5,275 nucleotides of DNA from Betaproteobacteria bacterium (GTDB lineage: Bacteria; Pseudomonadota; Gammaproteobacteria; Burkholderiales; SG8-39). The notes below the pieces were generated by a model, which ran no database searches, had not been told where the DNA came from, and was given only the letters and a program-made list of their open reading frames with translations. Shown piece by piece: positions 1 to 4,827 of this stretch (its first letter is position 1; each line of letters starts with the position of its first letter). The DNA is taken from positions 1 to 5,275 of the forward strand of contig VBCJ01000330.1 in NCBI GenBank assembly GCA_005884335.1, in the 5' to 3' direction. The position numbers and the translations under genes were made by a program.

Positions 1-79
1 AGGCTTCGCCGAGCGCGTGCGCGCCGACTATCGCCTGTGGGGGCAAGTCATCAAGGAATCGGGAATCAAGCTGGAGTAG
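1..79 (+). CDS. C-terminal end of a probable Bug/TctC-family periplasmic solute receptor (partial)
   Basis: Only the last 25 codons are present, read from base 2 to a TAG at 77-79; the 5' part lies off the left edge. The fragment contains YRLWGQVIKESGIKLE. An aromatic-rich helix followed by W-x-x-VI-K-x-[SA]-GIKLE at the very C-terminus is typical of tripartite tricarboxylate transporter receptors (Bug/TctC family), which bind organic acids in the periplasm and are very numerous in Burkholderiales. The stop lies 4 bases before the next start codon, and the gene's last codons carry the GGAG (73-76) that serves as Shine-Dalgarno for that gene, so the two are probably co-transcribed. The identification rests on a short tail. 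The ligand is unknown; the metabolic genes that follow suggest an aromatic acid or other carboxylate, which is inference. Confidence 0.75.
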   Translation, partial: GFAERVRADYRLWGQVIKESGIKLE

Positions 80-83
80 CGCT

Positions 84-572
84 ATGGCTCGTTCGGTGCT
101 CAAGACGAAATTCATCTCGCACGGCACGCTCGGCTCGAAAGATCTCGAGGCGACGCGCCGTTTCTACGAGGAGTTCCTCGGTCTGGAGGTGGTGCGCACC
201 AGCCCCGTCTCCCTCATGATCCGCCTCGGCGGCAACCACGTGTACGCCGTCGTCTACACCAAGAAAAAGGAGCGCATGCCGCGCGTCTACCACAACGGCC
301 TGGACGTCGACACCGACGCCGAGGTGGACGAGGCATGGCGGGCTTGCCACTCGCAGGCGGAGAAGTGGGGCCTGCACGACATCGACAAGCCCTCGGCCCG
401 CCACGGAACCTACAGCTTCCTTTTCTGGGACGCCGACGACAACGCCTGGGAAATCCTCTCCAATCCCAAAGGCGGCTACACCTGGATCTTCGAGCAGGGC
501 GATCTCGAAGGCCGGGGGCATTTCGAGCGCGGCTTCCGTCACAAACGTCCGGATGCGAAGGAAAGCGCATGA
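84..572 (+). CDS. VOC-superfamily metalloprotein (glyoxalase / extradiol dioxygenase fold)
   Basis: A 162-residue protein with the paired beta-alpha-beta-beta-beta layout of the vicinal oxygen chelate fold. The first module holds SHGTL (H13) and the helix DLEATRRFYEEFLGLEVV (20-37). The second opens at YHNGLDV (H70) and ends at WDADDNAWEIL (E123). H13, H70 and E123 sit where the 2-His-1-Glu metal site lies in type I extradiol dioxygenases, and Y110 precedes the last strand, so the site looks intact. Known members cleave catechol-type rings with O2, isomerise glutathione adducts or epimerise acyl-CoAs; which applies here cannot be decided. At about 160 residues it is a single VOC unit, shorter than classical two-unit catechol dioxygenases of about 300. 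Residues 126-162 form a charged tail. The ATG is supported by GGAG at 73-76, 7 bases upstream. Its stop overlaps the next start as ATGA, indicating translational coupling. Confidence 0.9.
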   Translation: MARSVLKTKFISHGTLGSKDLEATRRFYEEFLGLEVVRTSPVSLMIRLGGNHVYAVVYTKKKERMPRVYHNGLDVDTDAEVDEAWRACHSQAEKWGLHDIDKPSARHGTYSFLFWDADDNAWEILSNPKGGYTWIFEQGDLEGRGHFERGFRHKRPDAKESA

Positions 573-1558
573 GGGCGGCGTATTACGAGCGCAAAGGGCC
601 CGCGTCGAAAGTCCTCGTTCTCGGCGAGCTGCCCGATCCGCAGCCCGCGCCGGGCGAAGTGCGCGTCAAGCTGCATTTTTCCGGAATCAATCCGACCGAC
701 ACGAAATTGCGCGGCGGCTGGGACGGCAGCACGGAGATGCCGTTTCCGCGCGTGATTCCGCATCAGGACGGAGCCGGCGTCATCGACAAGGTCGGCGCGG
801 GCGTACCTCAGGCGAGAATAGGCGAGCGCGTATGGATCTACGAGGCGCAGCGCGGCCGCGCTTTCGGCACCGCCGCCGAATACGTCGCGATCCCTTCGGA
901 GAATGCGGTGACGCTTCCCGAGGGCGCCAGCTTCGAGACCGGAGCCTGCCTCGGCATCGCCGGGATGACCGCGCACCGCTGCCTTTTCCAGGACGGCGGC
1001 ATCCAGGGACAGACCGTGCTCGTCGCGGGCGGCGGCGGCGCGGTCGGCCACGCGGCGATCCAGCTCGCGAAATGGGGCGGGGCGCGGGTCGCCACCAGCG
1101 TGAGCCGGCCCGAGCAGGAGAAAATCGCGCGCGAGGCGGGTGCCGATCTCGTCGTCGACCGGAAAAAAGAGGACGCCGCCGCGAGAATCAAGGCGTTCAC
1201 CCGAGGGCAGGGCCTGGATCGCGTGGTGGAAGTCGCCTTCGAAGCGAACCTCGAGCTCAATCGCGCGGTGCTGAAGGCCAACGGAGTCATCGCTACCTAC
1301 TCCTCCGGTCCGCCCGACAGCGCGCCGCGCATCCCGTTTACCGCGATCATGCGGCAGGGAATAAGCATGCACTTCATCCTCGTCTACGCGATGCCCCGCG
1401 AAGCGCACCAGTTGGCGGCGCGCGACCTGAACGCCGCGCTCGAGGCGGGGCGCTACCGTCCTCACGTCGCACGCATCTTCAAGCTCGATGAAACGGCCAA
1501 GGCACACGAAGCGCAGGAAAGCGGCGGCACGGTCGGCAAGCTCCTCATCGGTGTCTGA
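569..1558 (+). CDS. Zinc-independent MDR oxidoreductase, NADPH:quinone reductase-like
   Basis: A 329-residue medium-chain dehydrogenase/reductase of normal family length. The N-terminal GroES-like domain shows GEVRVKLHFSGINPTDTKLRGG (two pieces, about 29-50) and IPHQDGAGVI (63-72), matching the NPxDxxxR and P-x-D-x-AG signatures of quinone oxidoreductases. The Cys/His ligands of zinc alcohol dehydrogenases are absent at those places. The Rossmann domain begins with VLVAGGGGAVGHAAIQLAK (150-168), whose glycine-rich loop AGGGGAVG is at 153-160. SxSRPEQ (near 176-181) is at the usual cofactor ribose/phosphate position, suggesting but not proving NADPH. The enzyme should be a soluble cytoplasmic reductase of quinones, enones or related carbonyls; the substrate is unknown. 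The ATG at 569 overlaps the previous stop and has AAGGA (558-562) 6 bases upstream. The stop is 4 bases before the next ATG, which places the gene in the middle of a tightly packed run. Confidence 0.92.
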   Translation: MRAAYYERKGPASKVLVLGELPDPQPAPGEVRVKLHFSGINPTDTKLRGGWDGSTEMPFPRVIPHQDGAGVIDKVGAGVPQARIGERVWIYEAQRGRAFGTAAEYVAIPSENAVTLPEGASFETGACLGIAGMTAHRCLFQDGGIQGQTVLVAGGGGAVGHAAIQLAKWGGARVATSVSRPEQEKIAREAGADLVVDRKKEDAAARIKAFTRGQGLDRVVEVAFEANLELNRAVLKANGVIATYSSGPPDSAPRIPFTAIMRQGISMHFILVYAMPREAHQLAARDLNAALEAGRYRPHVARIFKLDETAKAHEAQESGGTVGKLLIGV

Positions 1559-1562
1559 GGCC

Positions 1563-3035
1563 ATGCGGAGGGACTTCACGAACACGCTGCGCGCAGCCGC
1601 GAAAGAAGCGCGGGAAACCGTCGGAACATGGCTGCGTCGCGCGACCGCTCGAGCGGACAAGCTGCGCCCGCATGCGACAAAGGCGCTCGAAACCGTCAAG
1701 GCCTGGTGGATCGCCGGCACGAACGAGCTGCGCGCGTGCGCGGGAAGCGCGCTCGGCAAGATCAGGACCCGGTTTCCGATGCTGGATGTCACTGGGCGCG
1801 CGCTGCGCGTGCACGCCGGCCGAGTGCTCCAAGCGGTCAACAGCGGGTACCGCGCGGGGGTCGCCGCCATCGGCAGGGTCAGCCCGCGTACCGCCAAAGC
1901 AATCGTGGCCTGCGAGACCTGGCTCCGGCAAAGCGACTGGCGCAGGCTCGGCCTCACGGCGCTCGCCGCCGTCCTCGTGCTCGGGGCCGGTTTCGCGGCG
2001 ATTTTTCCGGAAGCGGCCGGCCGCTATGGCCGCGTGATATTCACTTCGAACCGGATCGTTCCGCTTCCGGATGAAACGCGCCGGGCCGTCCGCGAAAAAG
2101 CGAAACAGCTTGCCGCGGCGCTCGACAGTCGCCTGGACAGGAGAAGAAAGCTCGCCGGCGAGACCTGGACCTCCGCCCAGATCCTCCTCGCGCTCAGGGA
2201 AAACGATCCGGGCTACGCGAGCCGGATCGACGTCAAAGTGGTCGAGCAGTATTTCCGCTCCATGGCCGGACCCGAATGCGCCTGCTGGCGCCGGTTTCCC
2301 CAGGGGAAGCATCCGAATCACCTCGGCGTCACATCGTGGGTGCTGTGGACCTTCGCGCAGTACGGGATCCCTGCCCACAAGAGCGAACTCGAGTTTCTCC
2401 TCTCGGCCCAGGGCAGCGACGGGGGGTGGCCCCTGTTCGGGGGCGCGCAGCAGGAAAAGTTCGCCTCGAGCTACGGGACTGCCGCCGCCATACTCGCGCT
2501 GCACGAACAATCGGCTCTCCAACCCGACCGCCAGCAGAAGAGGCGGCTCGCCGCCGCGGTGGACCGCGGGGCGGACTGGCTGAAGAGCCGCGTCGTCGCC
2601 GGCCGGGCGCGCTGGGTGGATTATCCGGCGTGGCCGGAGGCCCAGGGAGACTTCCTGGGGGTTTCGGGTTTCGCGCTTTTCGCGCTGCATCGCGTGGGCG
2701 CCTGGTGGCTCGGCTCGCTCGACCGAGATTGGCTGCGCGAGCTTCCGGCGCAGGCGCCCGCCGCGCTGCGCGGCGAAGCCTCGGCGAAGGCGGTGCAGGT
2801 CGGCAACCGGTCCTTCCCCGACGAGACGCGCTACTACGAACTCCCCTGGACGATTCTCGCGACGGAAGAGGTCTACCGGAGCGCCGGGATTTTCCGAAAA
2901 GTCCGCGCGGTGCAGTGGGTCGAGCGCGCCCTTGCCCCCGGGGCTTCGATCTACGACCTCACCGGACGCGAAAAGAGCGCGACGATCGTCGCCGAAGCCC
3001 TGCTCGCCTTGCGGAACGAAGTGAAGCATGAGTAG
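1563..3035 (+). CDS. Uncharacterised single-pass membrane protein with helical repeats and an alpha/alpha-toroid (terpene-cyclase-like) domain
   Basis: A 490-residue protein I do not recognise as a named family. Residues 1-128 are basic, alanine-rich and helical, with a degenerate 25-residue repeat. One hydrophobic helix follows at about 129-148 (LGLTALAAVLVLGAGFAAIF). Residues 204-486 hold four helix-loop-helix units like those of the squalene cyclase/prenyltransferase toroid. The second unit carries a QW motif, FLLSAQGSDGGW (278-289; Q283, G287, W289). No DxDD catalytic motif of class II cyclases is present, so cyclase activity is not implied. C239, C241, H250 and H253 cluster in the first unit. 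The N-terminus is probably cytoplasmic and the toroid periplasmic (inference). The start is uncertain: ATG 1563 has only GAGG two bases upstream, while an in-frame GTG at 1551 overlaps the preceding gene. Nine Arg codons are AGG/AGA, more than in its neighbours. The 3' end overlaps the next gene by 8 bases. Function unknown. Confidence 0.82.
   Translation: MRRDFTNTLRAAAKEARETVGTWLRRATARADKLRPHATKALETVKAWWIAGTNELRACAGSALGKIRTRFPMLDVTGRALRVHAGRVLQAVNSGYRAGVAAIGRVSPRTAKAIVACETWLRQSDWRRLGLTALAAVLVLGAGFAAIFPEAAGRYGRVIFTSNRIVPLPDETRRAVREKAKQLAAALDSRLDRRRKLAGETWTSAQILLALRENDPGYASRIDVKVVEQYFRSMAGPECACWRRFPQGKHPNHLGVTSWVLWTFAQYGIPAHKSELEFLLSAQGSDGGWPLFGGAQQEKFASSYGTAAAILALHEQSALQPDRQQKRRLAAAVDRGADWLKSRVVAGRARWVDYPAWPEAQGDFLGVSGFALFALHRVGAWWLGSLDRDWLRELPAQAPAALRGEASAKAVQVGNRSFPDETRYYELPWTILATEEVYRSAGIFRKVRAVQWVERALAPGASIYDLTGREKSATIVAEALLALRNEVKHE
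1587..1946 (+). repeat. Five degenerate ~25-residue helical repeats encoded in the N-terminal half of the membrane protein
   Basis: Within the protein starting at 1563, copies begin at residues 9, 34, 56, 81 and 106 (spacing 25, 22, 25, 25). The shared pattern is L-R-x-x-A-x-x-A-x-x-x-[V/I]-x-x-[W]-[W/F/Y]. Examples are LRAAAKEARETVGTW, LRPHATKALETVKAWW, LRACAGSALGKIRTRF and LRVHAGRVLQAVNSGY. The fifth copy (VSPRTAKAIVACETW) is more diverged. Ala recurs at position 5 in copies 1-4, and at position 8 in all copies except the fourth, which has Val. An aromatic recurs at position 15 or 16. The repeat is visible only in protein, not as a clear DNA repeat, so it is old or selected for helix packing. 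It probably forms a cytoplasmic bundle or amphipathic membrane-associated helices just before the transmembrane segment. Confidence 0.55.
2232..3020 (+). other. Domain: four helix-loop-helix units of an alpha/alpha-toroid (prenyltransferase/squalene-cyclase-like) fold
   Basis: Each unit has an outer helix, a loop rich in Gly/Trp/Pro and a small-residue inner helix. Unit 1: VKVVEQYFRSM (224-234) then GVTSWVLWTFAQYG (255-268). Unit 2: ELEFLLSAQ (275-283) then SSYGTAAAILALHEQ (302-316). Unit 3: GADWLKSRV (336-344) then GVSGFALFALHRVG (366-379). Unit 4: AVQWVERAL (449-457) then KSATIVAEALLALRNE (471-486). Only unit 2 has the full QxxxGxW signature. Complete toroids normally have six hairpins, so this is either a partial toroid or the remaining helices (204-212 and around 385-437) are too diverged to see. 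Confidence 0.6.
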
Positions 3036-3756
3036 CGCGAAGAGCGGTCGCGGCGCCGAACCCACGCTCAAGCGCGACGTGGCTCTGGCCAACCGCATCG
3101 TCGAGCGTTTCGGTCTCTCCAACGCGTTCGGGCACGCGAGTGCCCGCATCCCGGGCACGGACACCTTCTTCATGCCCACGCGGCGCAGTCCCGGCCTCGC
3201 CAGCGCGAGCACGCTGCTGGTTCTGGACACCGAAGGCAAAATCCTCTCGGGCAGGGGGACGCCGAACAGCGAGCTCTGGATCCACGCGCGCATCTACGCC
3301 GCCCGACCCGATGTGGGCGGCGTCGTGCACGCGCATCCGCCGGCCTGCGTATGCCTCACGCAGATCGGGCAGCCGCATCGCGTCGTGCACAACCAGGGCG
3401 GGGCGTTTTACGCAGGCGTGCCCGAGTACGAGCGCATCGGCCTCATCCGCACGCGCGAGTTGGGCGATCTGCTCGCGCGCAAGCTGGGCTCGGGCCTCGC
3501 CGTCATGATGCGCGGTCACGGCATCACCACCGCGCTCCCCGATGTGCGCGCGGCCACCGTGGCCGCGTGCATGCTGGAGGAGAGCGCCGGCATGCAGTTG
3601 CGTATGCTCGCCGCAGCGGGCGGGGACGCAGCGCGCCTCCGCGCCTACAGCCGCGAGGAGGCCGGGAGCGTGAGCGACCAAATCAGCCCGCGGGTCGTGG
3701 AGCGGGCCTGGGAATACTACGCGCTCGCGGCGGAGCAAAAGCCGCTGGGCGGCTAG
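3028..3756 (+). CDS. Class II aldolase/adducin-family protein, probable metal-dependent aldolase or decarboxylase
   Basis: A 242-residue soluble enzyme with the complete active-site set of the family. E82 (PNSELWIHARIY, 79-90), H101 and H103 (VVHAHPP) and H164 (RGHGITT, 162-168) match the spacing of E73, H92, H94 and H155 in L-fuculose-1-phosphate aldolase, with a constant offset of 9. Family members use Zn2+ or a similar metal for retro-aldol cleavage or decarboxylation via an enediolate. The N-terminal motif is AFGHASARIP (33-42) rather than the GNxSxR of sugar-phosphate aldolases. From memory, the AFGHxSxR form is common in relatives annotated as decarboxylases of hydroxy-carboxymuconic semialdehydes or dihydroxyphthalate, so a ring-cleavage pathway role is plausible but unproven. 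The ATG overlaps the preceding stop by 8 bases and has only weak purine-rich sequence upstream, suggesting translational coupling. The gene resembles the VOC and MDR genes in role more than its immediate neighbours. Confidence 0.92.
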   Translation: MSSAKSGRGAEPTLKRDVALANRIVERFGLSNAFGHASARIPGTDTFFMPTRRSPGLASASTLLVLDTEGKILSGRGTPNSELWIHARIYAARPDVGGVVHAHPPACVCLTQIGQPHRVVHNQGGAFYAGVPEYERIGLIRTRELGDLLARKLGSGLAVMMRGHGITTALPDVRAATVAACMLEESAGMQLRMLAAAGGDAARLRAYSREEAGSVSDQISPRVVERAWEYYALAAEQKPLGG

Positions 3757-3773
3757 AGAGCTCCGGTCCGCTC

Positions 3774-4784
3774 GTGACGGAAAGACCCATCGCGGGAGGA
3801 CTGCCTTGCGCAGGGCTCCTTCTGGTTGCGATGTCGGCTGTGTACGCACCGGCATTCGGGGCAGGCGGGGCGCTGGACAAGTGCCGCGACATCCCGGACC
3901 GGGACGCGCGTCTGAATTGCTTCGACTCGGTCACGCAGGACAGGAGCGGACCCAGCCGGTACCTCTCCAACCTCTGGAAGCTCGGTCCTGGCCAGGGGAG
4001 CGTCGGAATCGATCAGTTGCAGCCGCACCGCCCGGTTTACGTTCTCGTCGACCGCTGGACGAGCAGTGTCAACCAAGCGCCGTCGAGCCCCGCGCCCGGA
4101 CACAGCGTCACGTCGCCGTTCGACTGGAATGCTCAAGAATTGAAATTTCAGCTGAGTTTCAAGGCGGAGCTGATTTCGCGCCATGATTTCGGCGGCGACT
4201 TCCTCGGTTTCAACAGTGCGCGTCTCTGGTTCGCCTATACGCAGCAGTCCCACTGGCAGCTGTATTCGCCGAACGTCTCGCGGCCTTTCCGCGAGACGAA
4301 CTACGAGCCGGAGGCGATCCTGACGCTCGGCACCGCGAACCAGGGAGACGGCTGGAAGCTGCTCAACATCGGATTCGTGCACCAGTCGAACGGCAGCTCG
4401 CTGCCCGAATCGCGCAGCTGGAACCGCGTCTACGCACAAGGCGGTTGGGAGTGGTACCGGGTTTCCGTCCTCGCGCGCGCATGGCAACGCGTCCCGGAAA
4501 AAACCGAGCGCGACGACAACCCGGACATCATGGATTACCTAGGGCGGGGCGACGCCCTCATCCGCTGGGACATGGGCGGAGACTACGCCGTTTCGCTGCT
4601 CGCCCGCCACACGCTCAGGGCCCGCCCGAGCCGCGGTTTCCTGCAATTGGATCTGACCACGCCCCGGCTGCTCGGCCCTGCGCGAGGCTACATCCAGATC
4701 ACCTCGGGTTACGGCGAGAGTCTGATCGACTACAACTTCCAGCAGCGCACGCTCGGCCTGGGTTTCGTGTACCGCGAGTGGTGA
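3774..4784 (+). CDS. pldA: Outer-membrane phospholipase A (OMPLA), phospholipase A1
   Basis: A 336-residue beta-barrel enzyme that hydrolyses outer-membrane phospholipids, normally silent until calcium-dependent dimerisation when lipid asymmetry is lost. The catalytic triad is intact: H203 and S205 in FVHQSNGSS and N217 in SRSWNRVY, the same spacing as H142, S144 and N156 of E. coli OMPLA. Other hallmarks are LKFQLSFKAEL (123-133), the long SPFRETNYEP-type motif (here RPFRETNYEP, 170-179) and GYGESLIDYNF (312-322). The chain ends in Trp, as expected for barrel insertion by BAM. A signal peptide is evident (hydrophobic 10-25, probable cleavage after AFGA, residue 30). The mature N-terminus carries C37 and C49 in CxxIxDxxxRLxCFD, a likely disulfide. 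It is longer than E. coli PldA (289) mainly at the N-terminus. The start is inferred: GTG 3774 is the only codon giving a full signal peptide, 17 bases after the aldolase stop, with weak AGAGAG at 3755-3760. Confidence 0.94.
   Translation: MTERPIAGGLPCAGLLLVAMSAVYAPAFGAGGALDKCRDIPDRDARLNCFDSVTQDRSGPSRYLSNLWKLGPGQGSVGIDQLQPHRPVYVLVDRWTSSVNQAPSSPAPGHSVTSPFDWNAQELKFQLSFKAELISRHDFGGDFLGFNSARLWFAYTQQSHWQLYSPNVSRPFRETNYEPEAILTLGTANQGDGWKLLNIGFVHQSNGSSLPESRSWNRVYAQGGWEWYRVSVLARAWQRVPEKTERDDNPDIMDYLGRGDALIRWDMGGDYAVSLLARHTLRARPSRGFLQLDLTTPRLLGPARGYIQITSGYGESLIDYNFQQRTLGLGFVYREW
3794..3800 (+). promoter_or_regulatory. Strong Shine-Dalgarno-like GGGAGGA inside the start of pldA
   Basis: GGGAGGA lies 20 bases downstream of the GTG chosen for pldA. 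It is well placed for a TTG at 3806, but that TTG is out of frame with pldA. In the pldA frame the next usable start is ATG 3831, which would leave too short a signal peptide. It may be a chance purine run encoding Gly-Gly, or it may mark a different real start or a sequence error. Confidence 0.3.
4274..4298 (+). repeat. Perfect inverted repeat (10-bp stem, 5-base loop) within pldA
   Basis: CGTCTCGCGG (4274-4283) is followed by CCTTT and its exact reverse complement CCGCGAGACG (4289-4298). It is GC-rich and would fold stably in mRNA or single-stranded DNA. It encodes part of NVSRPFRETN, a conserved PldA motif. No U-run follows, so it is not an intrinsic terminator. Function unknown, possibly a by-product of codon choice. 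Confidence 0.6.
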
Positions 4785-4827
4785 GCCTGGGCACCCGCGG
4801 TCCATTGATCGTCGTCGACGTACCGGC
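4785..4827. other. Short convergent intergenic spacer
   Basis: These 43 bases separate the pldA stop from the stop of the oppositely oriented OmpA-domain gene. They contain small palindromes (CCGCGG, CGTCGACG) but no GC-rich hairpin followed by a T-run on either strand. No intrinsic terminator is supported; termination may be Rho-dependent or lie inside the facing gene. Confidence 0.7.

Noticed and set aside
335..568. Upstream extension of the MDR frame from an ATG at 335
   Set aside because: It reads through the VOC gene out of frame; the ATG at 569 has a good Shine-Dalgarno and begins exactly at the MRAAYY family start.
1026..1043. GGC/GCG triplet run resembling a short tandem repeat
   Set aside because: It encodes the glycine-rich nucleotide-binding loop of the MDR enzyme and is explained by that.
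539..1957. Long open frame of 472 codons on the minus strand across the MDR gene
   Set aside because: It is antisense to a clearly recognised enzyme, has no recognisable motifs, and long antisense frames are expected in GC-rich genes with G/C at third positions.
2403..2439. Squalene-hopene or other class II terpene cyclase function from the QW motif
   Set aside because: Only one full QW motif occurs, the DxDD acid motif is missing, and the length and membrane anchor differ from those enzymes.
1545..3293. Open frame of 582 codons on the minus strand across the toroid gene
   Set aside because: The composition is Arg/Pro/Gly/Ala-rich without domain signals, while the plus strand shows a coherent membrane protein with repeats and a QW motif.
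3351..3773. N-terminal extension of the pldA frame back into the aldolase gene
   Set aside because: The extra residues are an out-of-frame reading of the aldolase, and would bury the signal peptide that begins at the GTG 3774.
4140..4162. AT-rich imperfect palindrome around CAGCTG in pldA, resembling an operator
   Set aside because: The arms need a bulge and a wobble to pair, and the bases encode the conserved strand LKFQLSFK, which explains the AT-rich codons.
4785..4827. Bidirectional terminator between the convergent genes
   Set aside because: Only 6-8 base palindromes are present and no T-run follows them on either strand.
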